Assembly: GCA_913777465.1 (NCBI GenBank)
Contig: CAJYRQ010000063.1
Span: 62,001-126,000, forward strand
DNA length: 64,000 nucleotides
Reading direction: 5' to 3'
Source: an uncultured Chryseobacterium sp.
GTDB taxonomy: Bacteria; Bacteroidota; Bacteroidia; Flavobacteriales; Weeksellaceae
Position numbers and translations under genes: made by a program. Below, piece by piece: positions 27,497 to 36,752 of this stretch (the first letter of the stretch is position 1; every line of letters begins with the position of its first letter). The notes below the pieces were generated by a model. It worked only from the letters and a program-made list of their open reading frames with translations, did no database searches and was not told where the DNA came from.

Positions 27497-27829
27497 AACT
27501 ACCATCTTTTTGAGGCTGTGCGGAAAGTATAACCGTTCAATAAAGTACAAAAAGAAAACTCCTTAAACACATGAGAGATATAAAATTTTTAGTTTCCCGC
27601 TGTGCATATTTCAGATCATATAAGGATTTAAAAATCAAATATTTTTATTTAAACAGCCTGATACTCTTTCTGTTTTGCCATCCTGTAAAAACTTCAGCCA
27701 GAATCTCCATCCTGTTCCAGAATATGATATTGAGAACAAATGGGTCCTGAAAAATCTTTGATTTTCTCTGATGTGATCTAAAGTATTTCCAGCCCATTGA
27801 AAATCTCTTTGTGCCTCATGCGTTTAAAG
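27497..27829. other. gene-free gap
   Basis: AT-rich sequence between the repeat and the MFS terminator. I see no gene, RNA or repeat in it. Confidence 0.5.
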
Positions 27830-27857
27830 TAAAAAGAACCGGCACAACGGCCGGTTC
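27830..27857 (-). terminator. intrinsic terminator of the MFS transporter gene
   Basis: GAACCGGC and GCCGGTTC form an 8-base-pair stem with a 6-base loop; on the minus strand five T follow. It lies about 35 bases after the stop of the gene. Confidence 0.9.
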
Positions 27858-27889
27858 CGGATCAATATAATTTAATTAAAGGAAACAAT

Positions 27890-29281
27890 TTATGAAACCG
27901 CCATTTCTTTCTGCCGGATCCTGAGGTTCCGGATGATCAGATAGAACAGCATGCCCAAAGCAAAAACGGCGTATCCGATGAGAATGATGATGCTTAAATC
28001 TCCGACGGCCATGACGGAAGGAAAAACCTGGCTCATCAGGGTAATGAACGACAAGCCCAACCCTGCTCCCAGGAAATAACTGGTTGAACCCAAACTTGCC
28101 GCCACCCCGTAATCCGAAGCGTTAACATCCTGAATCCCCAGGACGGATAAAGCCGTGAAGCAGAAGGTCATCCCGATTCCCGAAATACAGGCCGCTCCTG
28201 CCAAAACCAGCGGCAACGGATGTCCCGAATGCACGGAAATCAGCAATACGACAGCTCCTATGAGCATAAATACCCATCCGAAAATCCCCATCTGCGCCGG
28301 ATCCAGTCTTTTGGACACATGAGGCAGGATAAACTTTGCCACCAAGGCAGACATGATGCTGAACGGTACCAGCATCAGTCCGGCAGAAGCAGCACTGTTA
28401 CCCATATCTTTCTGGAGCATCAGGGAAATCAGGAATAAAAACCCGATGAAAAATGCCCCTAGTGCAACAAATGCAAAATTGGAAACCGTTAATGAAGCAT
28501 GCCTGAAAATGCTGACATCAATAAGAGGCTCGGGAGCCGATTTCAGGCGGTAGACAACGAGCATCAGCAGTACTGCTGCCAGGACTAAAGATCCTGCGAT
28601 GATAAAAGGCTGTTCCCGGATATGGATCAGTTCATGGGCTCCGTAAGTCAGGCCCAACAATCCCGTTACCAGCAATATGCCGGACAGCAGGTCGGTTTTT
28701 TGGGCCGCTGCTTTTTCACCTTTCGGAAGAAACCGGTAGGCGAAGACCAAGGTAATGAGCAAAACCGGAACATTGATAAGGAATACCCAGTGCCAGCTGA
28801 GGTAGGTGCTGATGATCCCTCCCAGCGACAGTCCGCTTCCCGACCCGATGGCGGCGAATGAGCTGAAAATCCCGATGGCACGGCTCCGTTCACGCTCTTC
28901 CCGGAAGGTATGCGTGACAATCGACATGGCTGAAGGCATGATAAAAGCGGCACCCAATCCCTGCAAAGCCCTGAAAACAGCCAGCGTTTCAAAGCTTGCC
29001 GATAAACCGGCCCCCAGGGAAGTCAGCATAAAGATCAGGGAACCCCAGAGAAAGATTTTCCGGTGCCCGATCCGGTCGGAAAGTTTTCCGCCGATGATCA
29101 GGAATCCGCCGAAGAACAGCACATAGAGCGTCTGCAGCCACTGCACCGTTTCCGCACCGATTCCGAACTGCTCCTGGATCGAAGGGATCGTCAGGTTAAT
29201 AATGGCAATATCCAGTGCTTCTACAAATGTGCCCGCCGAAGCGATCATCAGGATCAGGTTCTTTCTCTCCATGTCATTCAA
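27890..29281 (-). CDS. MFS drug-efflux-type transporter, DHA2 (14-helix) family
   Basis: 463 residues, mostly hydrophobic. The N-terminal half holds motif A as GGKLSDRIGHRKIFLWG and motif C-like GSGSGLSLGGIIS. IINLTIPSIQEQFG and WLQTLYVLFFGGFLI are typical of the EmrB/QacA group. Exports drugs or metabolites by proton exchange; the substrate is unknown. It is divergent from an Lrp-type regulator, which is a plausible controller. The promoter is so close that the mRNA would have almost no leader. Confidence 0.92.
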   Translation of the reverse strand: MNDMERKNLILMIASAGTFVEALDIAIINLTIPSIQEQFGIGAETVQWLQTLYVLFFGGFLIIGGKLSDRIGHRKIFLWGSLIFMLTSLGAGLSASFETLAVFRALQGLGAAFIMPSAMSIVTHTFREERERSRAIGIFSSFAAIGSGSGLSLGGIISTYLSWHWVFLINVPVLLITLVFAYRFLPKGEKAAAQKTDLLSGILLVTGLLGLTYGAHELIHIREQPFIIAGSLVLAAVLLMLVVYRLKSAPEPLIDVSIFRHASLTVSNFAFVALGAFFIGFLFLISLMLQKDMGNSAASAGLMLVPFSIMSALVAKFILPHVSKRLDPAQMGIFGWVFMLIGAVVLLISVHSGHPLPLVLAGAACISGIGMTFCFTALSVLGIQDVNASDYGVAASLGSTSYFLGAGLGLSFITLMSQVFPSVMAVGDLSIIILIGYAVFALGMLFYLIIRNLRIRQKEMAVS

Positions 29282-29289
29282 TTATGCTG

Positions 29290-29320
29290 CAAAATTAAAA
29301 TTAACAGGACGTTTGTCAAA
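29290..29320 (-). promoter_or_regulatory. consensus Bacteroidetes promoter of the MFS gene
   Basis: On the minus strand TTTG (29317-29320), 19 bases, TAATTTTG (29290-29297) is an exact fit to TTTG-N19-TAnnTTTG. Transcription would begin within a few bases of the ATG at 29281. The -33 element sits in the small palindrome TTTGTCAAA (29312-29320), a candidate regulator site. TAAATTTG at 29330-29337 may serve the divergent Lrp gene. Confidence 0.65.
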
Positions 29321-29416
29321 ATTATATGGTAAATTTGGAACACATTTACATTTCAAGTTCATTTAAAAGAACATATACGCTTTTATCTGTTCTTCAATGC
29401 TAAAAAAACAGGACAA

Positions 29417-29887
29417 ATGGCTAATGAACATTACACCCCCGACGAAAAAGACTTTTCTATCCTCCGGATCCTGCAGAAAGATGCCAAGCTGAGCGTCCGT
29501 GATATCGCTGCGCGGATCAACCTCAGCCCAACGCCAACGCATGAACGGATCCGGCGCATGGAAAAGCTGGGCATTATTAAAGAATACACGACCGTGGTCG
29601 ACCGCAAAAAGGTAAACAAAGGCATGATGGTGATCTGCATGATCGCCCTGAATGTCCACAACAAAAAAACAGCCGGTAAGTTCATCGAAGAAGTCGGCCG
29701 GCTGAAAGAGGTGGTAGAATTTTACAACATCAGCGGCGATTTTGATTTTATGCTGAAAATCCTCGCTCCGAATATGGATGAATTCCATGAATTCTTCGTC
29801 AACAAATTATCCGAAATCGAAGGCATCGGCCAGACCAAAAGCATCTTCGTGATGAACAGCATCAAGGAGAGCTCGCAGATTCTGTGA
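29417..29887 (+). CDS. Lrp/AsnC-family transcriptional regulator
   Basis: 156 residues. The N-terminal helix-turn-helix is clear (DAKLSVRDIAARINLSPTPTHERIRRMEKLG, about residues 17-48), followed by IIKEYTTVVDRKKVNKGM and the RAM ligand-binding domain (about 70-140, EVGRLKEVVEFYNISGDFDFML). Forms dimers or octamers that sense an amino acid or similar ligand. It is divergently arranged with the MFS exporter and probably controls it, as in other Lrp-exporter pairs. Confidence 0.92.
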   Translation: MANEHYTPDEKDFSILRILQKDAKLSVRDIAARINLSPTPTHERIRRMEKLGIIKEYTTVVDRKKVNKGMMVICMIALNVHNKKTAGKFIEEVGRLKEVVEFYNISGDFDFMLKILAPNMDEFHEFFVNKLSEIEGIGQTKSIFVMNSIKESSQIL

Positions 29888-29929
29888 TCAGGTCAAGCAA
29901 TATCCGGAGGTGAAAGGCTTTTACTAATT

Positions 29930-30145
29930 TAACGTGAATTCGGATAAAATGGCTGGAAGAGGGATGCCGGATGCCGGAAGTTTCTTCTGTCAAAAACAGG
30001 ATCAAAGGTACTTATGATCAAGCTGCATCTTTTGTCATCCTGCCAGAAGAAATTTCATTTAAAATCCTGACGGGATTAGCATTAATTTTATTTTTGAATA
30101 AATTAAACATTTGAACATAAATTGAATACGGCCGAATTTACTTTA
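29930..30145. repeat. MITE-like intergenic repeat, full copy
   Basis: Left end TAACGTGAATTCGG, right end CCGAATTTACTTTA (three mismatches). 216 bases. Contains GGCTGGAAGAGGGATGCCGG and, further in, GGATCAAAGGTACTTATGATC, a segment also present reversed near 26100-26130 and 53350. Confidence 0.7.
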
Positions 30146-30185
30146 AATAAAATCAGTAAATTGAATGATCTAAAACCATCCCGTT

Positions 30186-30953
30186 ATGCCCTGGAATCCC
30201 GAAGTCTACAATCAGTTTAAAAACATCCGCTTTAAACCCTTTTTTGACCTTTCCGACCTGATTGCAGATCAGGGAGAGATGAAAGCCATCGATCTCGGTT
30301 GCGGGACCGGCGAACAGACGGCCATTCTTGCTGAAAAATTCCCGCAGGCTGTTTTTACCGGAATCGACTCCTCTCCGGAAATGCTGGCCAAAGCGGAAAG
30401 CCTCCGGCATGAGCGTCTTCATTTCAGGCAGATGACAACGGAAGAAATTATGGAAAGCGGTGATTGCTGGGATCTGATCTTCAGCAATGCGGCGCTGCAA
30501 TGGTCGGATCATCATCAGGAATTGTTCCCGGAATTAATTTCACAACTGAATCCGGGCGGCCAGCTGGCGGTACAGATGCCCTATCAGCCGGGAAACCTTC
30601 TGAACCGGATTTTATCCGATCTGGCTTCGGAAGAGCCTTTCATTAGTCAATTGAACGGCTGGAACATCCACTCTCCCGTTTTAACCCTGGATGAATACGT
30701 CCAGATTCTTTTTGAAAACGGCTTAAAAGATTTAAATGTATTCGAGAAAGTGTATCCCATCATCGCAGAGGACCATGAAACCTTGTTCAATTTCATCTCC
30801 GGATCCGCCCTGATCCCCTATCTGGAAAGGCTGAGTGACGATCAGCAAAAGATTTTCACCACCGAATTCAAACAAAGAATTGCCAAAGCATTCCAGAAAC
30901 TCCCGGCGATGTATTCTTTTAAAAGGATGCTGATGTATGGGCGGAAAGATTAA
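30186..30953 (+). CDS. tam: trans-aconitate 2-methyltransferase-like enzyme
   Basis: 255 residues. Class I SAM-dependent methyltransferase: motif I AIDLGCGTGEQTA near residue 36, motif II FTGIDSSPEML, and the Tam-typical SNAALQWSDHH and PGGQLAVQMPYQPGN. The start MPWNPEVYNQF also resembles Tam. It would methylate trans-aconitate and limit its inhibition of aconitase. Single-gene unit; the next sequence downstream is a gene remnant. Confidence 0.9.
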   Translation: MPWNPEVYNQFKNIRFKPFFDLSDLIADQGEMKAIDLGCGTGEQTAILAEKFPQAVFTGIDSSPEMLAKAESLRHERLHFRQMTTEEIMESGDCWDLIFSNAALQWSDHHQELFPELISQLNPGGQLAVQMPYQPGNLLNRILSDLASEEPFISQLNGWNIHSPVLTLDEYVQILFENGLKDLNVFEKVYPIIAEDHETLFNFISGSALIPYLERLSDDQQKIFTTEFKQRIAKAFQKLPAMYSFKRMLMYGRKD

Positions 30954-31007
30954 ATTCAAAGTGTTGGCTTTACTGCTTTACTGCAGCTTGTTTTCTTGCA
31001 AAGCTCT

Positions 31008-31434
31008 TTGTCTTTAGCGGTAGCTTCCAAGCTTTTTAATATCATCACAGATCAGATCCTGAGTTATAAAACATAATTTCTGAAGAAGTAACCATCGAAA
31101 ATAACCTGATTTTGAGAAGCTCCATCTGATCAATCAGTCCGACGAGGAAGACCGGTCCATGATCTTTAAACCGGTTGATAAAATGCTCACGACCAAAAAA
31201 TTTGAAGACTTCTTTAATAAAATGTAGCTGCTCTATAATATACGTGACCCACCGCTTTACGGCAGGGTTTATTAACTATAAGCACGAGGAAGGTGAACTT
31301 TCTTCTTATGCTAGAGAATTAAGCAGCGCATTGAAGATATCGACAAACTCGATCCTGCAACCAAAGAACACCTGTTCTTTCTGGTAGATAACATCATCCA
31401 GAATTTTAAAACGAAACAGGCTTTTTCTAAATAA
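31008..31434 (+). pseudogene. broken XRE-family regulator gene, two tandem fragments
   Basis: Pieces match the intact XRE gene at 43330-43695. SLAVA...SKLFNIITDQILSYKT (31010-31070) parallels its SLAVEELQKMAQLFDMSIDQIINY. After a frameshift near 31105, DFEKLHLINQSDEEDRSMIF and KMLTTKKFEDFFNKM (to 31227) match its C-terminus. A second tail, IEDIDKLDPATKEHLFFLVD ending TKQAFSK (to 31434), is from a related regulator. Start codon and DNA-binding domain are gone. It is followed by the same terminator core as the intact gene. Confidence 0.75.
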
Positions 31435-31438
31435 TAAA

Positions 31439-31460
31439 ACCCACCGCAATTGCGGTGGGT
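31439..31460. terminator. bidirectional terminator shared with 43702-43727
   Basis: Perfect palindrome with core CCACCGCAATTGCGGTGG, T-rich on both sides, so it can end both the plus-strand XRE remnant and the minus-strand immunity gene at 31504. The identical 22-base core lies between the intact XRE gene and the main Rhs immunity gene. Confidence 0.85.
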
Positions 31461-31503
31461 TCTTTATTATTGCTCACGGATTACAAATCTGCGAGAGTGG
31501 TGA

Positions 31504-32016
31504 TTACTTTTTATCTTCTCCATATATTTTTTTTAATTTTTCTATTTGTTGAACTTTTTGCAAAGAATCTTCCTTCCTTTTCTTTGCTACAATTTCAGGT
31601 GCATACGGTCCTATTTGATCTTTTTTGGCTTGTGCAAATAACAAATAAAAAGAAAATAACATATTTCCAATTATGAAAATTATTATACTCCAAACAATAA
31701 TTCCATATTTCTTATCTTTCTCTTTTGGAAGTTTATCAAATTCTTTAACAATAACCTTCCATTGATCATTATAATGAAAAATAAAATAATTAGGAATTAC
31801 TATAAATACACAATAAATTATAATACCGAGTACTTTGTTTACTTCCTTATTAGTATTAGTAAAAAGACTGTAATAATTAAATATAGAAAACAAAAAAAAT
31901 ATCCATAATGCATATAAAAACACTGTTGCTGCATAATCATTGGAAAATATGGAACTCTGTGAATGTTTGTATAATCTATAATAAAGATAGTAGTAACATT
32001 GCTCAATCTTTTTCAT
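31504..32016 (-). CDS. membrane protein, candidate immunity protein for Rhs tip A
   Basis: 170 residues. Hydrophobic helices near 28-50, 62-82 and 106-130, and a charged C-terminal tail (KKRKEDSLQKVQQIEKLKKI). No family recognised. It starts 2 bases after the stop of an Rhs C-terminal toxin gene, the usual place for a cognate immunity gene. It is very AT-rich, as such genes often are. Immunity is inferred only from position. Confidence 0.6.
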   Translation of the reverse strand: MKKIEQCYYYLYYRLYKHSQSSIFSNDYAATVFLYALWIFFLFSIFNYYSLFTNTNKEVNKVLGIIIYCVFIVIPNYFIFHYNDQWKVIVKEFDKLPKEKDKKYGIIVWSIIIFIIGNMLFSFYLLFAQAKKDQIGPYAPEIVAKKRKEDSLQKVQQIEKLKKIYGEDKK

Positions 32017-32018
32017 TA

Positions 32019-33125
32019 TTAAAATTTTATTGCTGAATTGCTAAAAAATGAATGCCCTGTCACCTGTTGTTCATATGCTTCAGTTCTTGCTGCCGTTTCA
32101 GAAGCACCTACCCAGCCTCCTGGATAAAATGAATCTACCCCAAAATATAAAGTACTAATAACAGCTCCATAGACTCCTCCTTTCAACCCTACATATCCCA
32201 TTACAGTATTAAAACCTGCTTTTGCTGGATGAACGGCATTAGGTGAATTAGGATTGTTCCTATAATTTAAAACTCCAATTCCATCCATTACCATGCCTGC
32301 ACCGAAAGACACTCTACTTAATCGCCCTCCCCATTTTGCTAAACCGGAAACTGGTGCGGTTGCATTAGTCATAGCCATATTTCCAAATTGGCTTAGATTT
32401 CTACCTGTTAGCATATAATTACCTGACAAGCCTCTTCTAATGCCTTGTGAATACATATTTTCTGATTGTACAACTCCTGCAAAACCACTTAATGTTGCTC
32501 CTGTTCCAAAAAACCAATTTCCTCTGCCTCCCCAAGTATACCAATCCTTCATAAAAGAATTAAAATGGTTCTGCATCTGTGCTCCCCATCCTGAGCTGTT
32601 TCCTCTCAAAACTACTTCCGGAATATTGATATAACCATCAAGGGTCGTATTTAGACTTTGATAACCTCCGTCATAGCCTAAAGCGATATGACTATCACTT
32701 TCAAAGCCTGTTCCTGTGTTTGTCCAGGTTCCTCCTAAACTCAACATCCTCTCCAGGAGTGCTGTGCTGCTTGTGCTACTTCCCCCACCGCCGCTATTGC
32801 CCTCACTTGAGCCGTCACCTGTATTTTGGGAAAAGGATTTCGGGCGATAGGCACTACTGAAATTATGGTAATTGTAAAAATCCTCCATCTCGCTGTGCCA
32901 CTGGCCTCCGGAGTCATACGAACCCATCCCGTCGGGATCCGTAAAGCGGATCGGGTTATCCATTGCATAATGGTACGGGGACCATCGGCGGTAGCTTTCT
33001 GCCAGGGGATCAATCACGCCCCAGCGAGCCAAGTCCGGCATATACAGCCTGGCGCCAAAATCGTAAGTTCCGTCTTCCTGAAGCTCTTTTCCGTTGTACT
33101 GGTATTTATATGCCGGGTTATCCAT
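32019..33125 (-). CDS. orphan Rhs core plus C-terminal toxin tip (cassette A)
   Basis: 368 residues. Residues 1-75 are the end of an Rhs core ([40 protein letters not shown]) nearly identical to the same part of the full-length Rhs gene. A Ser/Gly-rich linker (about 100-125) leads to a variable tip of about 240 residues with glycine-rich hydrophobic stretches ([32 protein letters not shown]). The upstream YD repeats and signal peptide are missing, and sequence before 33125 is not Rhs. The tip's activity is not recognised; the helices and the membrane-protein neighbour suggest a membrane target. Probably silent. Confidence 0.75.
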   Translation of the reverse strand: MDNPAYKYQYNGKELQEDGTYDFGARLYMPDLARWGVIDPLAESYRRWSPYHYAMDNPIRFTDPDGMGSYDSGGQWHSEMEDFYNYHNFSSAYRPKSFSQNTGDGSSEGNSGGGGSSTSSTALLERMLSLGGTWTNTGTGFESDSHIALGYDGGYQSLNTTLDGYINIPEVVLRGNSSGWGAQMQNHFNSFMKDWYTWGGRGNWFFGTGATLSGFAGVVQSENMYSQGIRRGLSGNYMLTGRNLSQFGNMAMTNATAPVSGLAKWGGRLSRVSFGAGMVMDGIGVLNYRNNPNSPNAVHPAKAGFNTVMGYVGLKGGVYGAVISTLYFGVDSFYPGGWVGASETAARTEAYEQQVTGHSFFSNSAIKF

Positions 33126-33340
33126 CGACAGGAAGTTAAAACTATGTTTCAGCCGAACGAATAATAATCATTCTTCTCAAGAACTTCTTCGCTAAATTCA
33201 AAATTCTCTTACAACTTGCACAGCTGTAAATATAGCTACTATTTTAAAATAACCTTATTAACATAAAATAAAAAAGAGGCAACCATTTGATTGCCCTATT
33301 TTTTATTATTTTAACTCCATATTTTTAAAAATATTAATCT

Positions 33341-34030
33341 TTATTTCTTATAGTAAACAGGACCATTTTTATCTATTCTCTTCGGGAAAAAATACTTCAA
33401 ATCTTCATCTGATATTAATGGATTACATTCCTTAGATTTATCTTCATTAATACTTATATCGGGAACATTACTTAATATATCATCTATATCCTCATAAATC
33501 AAATTACCGTTTAAAGTAATATCTTTAAAATTGCAATGGTTTTTGATATACTCTATAGTAATCCATGAAGAATAATCCCCTTCTTTAGGTGGAGGCGGCA
33601 TCAGATAATGATATTTAATTAAATACTCATAATTAAAGTCTTTGTCTATTATAAGCATTGAAGGAATAAACATGTAATTATCTATAGAACCTGTATCTAA
33701 TCTAATATTATAAACAGATTTGTTTTTATGAACAATTCCTTGTTTAAAAACAGTAAGAATTCCCTTATTATATTTTTTAGAAAAAAAGATAAGATTTACC
33801 GTATCCACAGTTCCTCTTCCTTTGTCAAAATCAAGTCCCCGTCTATCTAAAATATAATATACGCTATAGGAAGTATTATCTAAAATTTTTATTATATTAC
33901 TTTTTTCCCTCTTTAAATCAATAGAAAATTTCTTATCCTGTATGTCTGCCATTTTCATCTGAGAAAACACATTCATACCAATTGCACAAGCGATTAATAC
34001 TGTTATTTTATTTAATTTTTTTAACTCCAT
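33341..34030 (-). CDS. exported protein, candidate immunity protein for cassette B
   Basis: 229 residues with a signal peptide (MELKKLNKITVLIACAIGMN, cut probably after VFSQ). The remainder is lysine-, asparagine- and isoleucine-rich with no recognised domain. The start overlaps the end of the preceding toxin fragment by 23 bases, as immunity genes often do. AT-rich. The 215 bases between it and cassette A have no gene. Function inferred from position. Confidence 0.6.
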   Translation of the reverse strand: MELKKLNKITVLIACAIGMNVFSQMKMADIQDKKFSIDLKREKSNIIKILDNTSYSVYYILDRRGLDFDKGRGTVDTVNLIFFSKKYNKGILTVFKQGIVHKNKSVYNIRLDTGSIDNYMFIPSMLIIDKDFNYEYLIKYHYLMPPPPKEGDYSSWITIEYIKNHCNFKDITLNGNLIYEDIDDILSNVPDISINEDKSKECNPLISDEDLKYFFPKRIDKNGPVYYKK

Positions 34031-34724
34031 ATTTTGTCATGATTATATTAAAATTTGTTTGAATAGCTGAACCGTCTTTATACCAGATCCAACCATGTTC
34101 ATAATGTTTTTTAGAAGTCTGATTAAAACCTGTAAAATCTTGAAATTTGATTTTTCCTCCACTGTCAGGCCATAAACTTGAAAAATCACGATTTGCAAAA
34201 ATATCTCTTGATTTTACTAAAGAAGAAAGACCTGTTCCAAAAAGTTCATCATTTGCAGAAAAACAACTTCCCATAATTAGATTTTTACCATTTTTAACAT
34301 AATTTGCGATACCTATAAAACTTTCTATACTATTTAGGTTATCAGATGATAATTTACCTTTATCTGAAATATACTGTTGGAGATGAGTTCCTAGAATTTT
34401 ATCTGTATCTGTATGAAAACCTGTATCCAAAGTCATTTTATATTTGGTGTCTGATTTAGGATCTGGAATTAATTTCCCTTCTTCATCAAGTAAATATCGC
34501 TTACTAAAGTAACCGTGTGCATTAATATAAATATTATCGGCTTGGTTATTCCCTAGATATTTAGTTAATTTCGTTAAAGCATCGGCAAGACTTGATGCAT
34601 CAATAACATGCCATCCATTGGCTTCAAAATCATTGTTCACAAAACTCCCTAGATTCTTTTCATCTCCTCTTAAGAAATTAATGATGATATTTGCCAATGT
34701 TGTATCACCACCCCCACCAACTCC
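34008..34724 (-). pseudogene. orphan Rhs toxin tip with caspase/CHAT-like motifs (cassette B)
   Basis: The open frame begins at a glycine linker (GVGGGGD) that matches the linkers after Rhs cores, and has no ATG or Rhs core. The first possible start is TTG at 34697. The remaining 229 residues contain NIYINAHGYFSK near residue 57 and NLIMGSCFSAND near residue 142. A His-Gly after one strand and a Cys after a later strand are the catalytic pattern of clan CD peptidases (caspase, CHAT, clostripain). I infer a displaced toxin tip, probably untranslated unless recombined behind an Rhs core. Confidence 0.6.
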
Positions 34725-34729
34725 TATAG

Positions 34730-34769
34730 AATCCCTCTCACAACAAAAAGTGAGAAGGATTCATTTTTT
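34730..34769 (+). terminator. hairpin between cassettes B and C
   Basis: AATCCCTCTCAC and GTGAGAAGGATT pair at 11 of 12 positions around an 8-base loop, followed by CATTTTTT. The T run is on the plus strand, although no plus-strand gene precedes it; it may be a relic of rearrangement. Confidence 0.5.
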
Positions 34770-34788
34770 CTACAAACACGAGCAGGGG

Positions 34789-35217
34789 CTATTTTTTTAT
34801 AAATTTAGAAAGCTCTTTGGGCATCTGAGGCAGTTTGTTTTTATCATTAATGAAAATCCCCTTTTTTTCATTCATAAAAAACATGCCGAGTTCCTGGTAA
34901 TCTGCGTTGTAAAACCATATTTGATCCTTATCGTCAACGTAAATAGCCCATTTCATGTGATCGCTTATTGAAGCATTAATATTTCTTTGATACAAAAGTT
35001 TATTGTAATAATCAAAAATACCGTAGACAATAGTATCATCCTTAAATTCTTTTACCATAATGGTAATGTCTCTGAAGTAATATCTTCCCGGTGAGTTTAT
35101 AAGTGTATTTTGCTTCACAAATACTGCTCTATCCTTATCATTTCTCGTAAAATTAGAATTCTTATCACAACTAATAAATAGTAGAAATAATATTGTAATT
35201 ATCGTAATCTTTCCCAT
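34789..35217 (-). CDS. lipoprotein, candidate immunity protein for cassette C
   Basis: 142 residues from the ATG at 35217 (MGKITIITILFLLFISC), with the lipobox cysteine at residue 17; a start 11 codons further up adds a charged stretch unsuited to a signal. The mature protein has aromatic and lysine-rich strands (DQIWFYNADYQELGMFFMNE). It overlaps the end of the toxin fragment by 19 bases. No family recognised. Confidence 0.6.
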   Translation of the reverse strand: MGKITIITILFLLFISCDKNSNFTRNDKDRAVFVKQNTLINSPGRYYFRDITIMVKEFKDDTIVYGIFDYYNKLLYQRNINASISDHMKWAIYVDDKDQIWFYNADYQELGMFFMNEKKGIFINDKNKLPQMPKELSKFIKK

Positions 35218-36199
35218 TCTTTGTTTTTTATCGTAATTGTTTGAGTCCATTTAATTGTTATCCAATAGTCTGCAGGATGGGCAACAGCTCGTGTGATACC
35301 ATTGAAAACCTTGTCCATTAAAACATTTTTGTTATGATTTATCTGGTCGGTCCATTTTAGATTAAATTGGAAAATATATGAATCGGTTGATTTATCATAT
35401 TTTCCACTCATGACGTAGCTGAAATAATTTGTCCCGTGTAGCATGCCATATCCTGTATTATACGTATTATCTATCTCAAACGGAAAATTACCCGATACTT
35501 CAAAATATTTGGCTTTTCCTTCTGAATACATAGTATAACTTCGGGCTATCGCTCTTTTGGTAAGTTCATCCTTCATAAATCCATTTTTACTCATATAAGT
35601 ACTCCAGCCCTTGTCATATTCAAAATTCAAATTTTTACCCGAGCCACCCAACCAATGATTTAATAACTCCTGGCCTTTTTTATCAAAATACCAAAACGCT
35701 GGTGGATTATCTTTTTGACTCTTATCTGCTCCATATTGACTAAAATCAAACTTTGAAAAATCCGGAGTACCACTATCTCCTCCTGTTAATGCATCAAGCA
35801 GTTCTCCAACTGTTAATACACCGGTACTTCCCCCACCTGCTCCCAAAGCATTAGAAATAAAACTTACAACATCACTTCCCGAAGATCTACCGCTGTAACT
35901 GTCATTCGTGTTGCTTCCGAATGAAGAATCCCCCACGTTGTTCATACTCCAGCCCATCAGGCCGCCACTATCATCCCGGTATGCGCCCAGCTACCAGTCA
36001 TACGTCATCCTGCCGTCCGGATCAATGAAGGATACCGGGTTGTTTACCGCATAATTGTACGGACTCCAGGCCCTGTACTGCTCAGCCATCGGATCCATTA
36101 CCCCCCATCACGCGATCTCCGGCATATACATCCTGGCCCCGTAATCATACATCCCGTTCTCCTGAACTTCCTTCCCGTTATACTTATAATTATATAGAA
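35199..36199 (-). pseudogene. Rhs core and toxin tip with two nonsense mutations (cassette C)
   Basis: One continuous frame reads YKYNGKEVQENGMYDYGAR, then MYMPEIA[14 protein letters not shown], later [10 protein letters not shown]-stop-LGAYRDD, then the tip from MGWSMNNVG (35957) on. The stops are TGA at 36108-36110 (from CGA, Arg in relatives) and TAG at 35991-35993 (probably from CAG), both C-to-T changes. The 252-residue tip contains GVLTVGELLDALTGGDSG and DFSKFDF, shared with cassette D, and an unrecognised C-terminal domain of about 190 residues. No upstream YD repeats. Confidence 0.7.
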
Positions 36200-36298
36200 A
36201 AAATTTCTACTACTTAGTTTTCATATTTTAAACAAATGAATACAGTTTTATTCAATGGTTTTTATTTCCAAGAATATTACTATTTATATTACAGTTTA

Positions 36299-36325
36299 AA
36301 AACCCATCACAAAATGATGGGTTTT
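36299..36325 (-). terminator. terminator after the cassette D immunity gene
   Basis: AAAACCCATCA and TGATGGGTTTT form an 11-base-pair stem with loop CAAAA. The flank towards the gene (TTTATTATTGCTCAC, then AGATTAAAAATCT) parallels that beside the 31439 terminator, showing that cassettes A and D share a downstream block. Confidence 0.8.
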
Positions 36326-36365
36326 ATTATTGCTCACAGATTAAAAATCTTTGAGATTGAAAACA

Positions 36366-36752
36366 TTACTTTTTTTTATACAAAATATTTTCATCAGCAT
36401 TTACTTCGATAGTAACTTCATTACCATTTTCGTAGATAGGAAAAGAACTAATCATTAAAAACTTTTGAGCATCCTTATTTGATAAAAATTCTTCTAATTT
36501 ATTATCTTCATTATTATAGAATTTTAATAATGTAATTCTATCATTTTCCAAGGTCCATTGATTTTCTCCCTGATACATCAATCGTGAATTTTTATCATAA
36601 ATTCTGTGTACATAAATGTCTTTTTTAATAATTAGTGTATCAATCACATTTTCTCCTTTGAAATAATAATTTCCTAATAAACTTTTTTTGTTAATATTAC
36701 AACTTATCATTATTATTGAGCTGAATACACAAAATACTACAATCTTTTTCAT
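36366..36752 (-). CDS. lipoprotein, candidate immunity protein for cassette D
   Basis: 128 residues. Lipoprotein signal (MKKIVVFCVFSSIIMISC, cysteine at 18), then a small beta-rich domain (YVHRIYDKNSRLMYQGENQW) resembling lipocalin-like immunity proteins only in general character. Overlaps the end of the toxin tip by 4 bases. AT-rich. Confidence 0.6.
   Translation of the reverse strand: MKKIVVFCVFSSIIMISCNINKKSLLGNYYFKGENVIDTLIIKKDIYVHRIYDKNSRLMYQGENQWTLENDRITLLKFYNNEDNKLEEFLSNKDAQKFLMISSFPIYENGNEVTIEVNADENILYKKK

Noticed and set aside
34008-34697. Intact stand-alone gene from a TTG start
   Set aside because: The frame continues upstream into a glycine linker typical of Rhs proteins, so it is better read as a displaced tip without a start.
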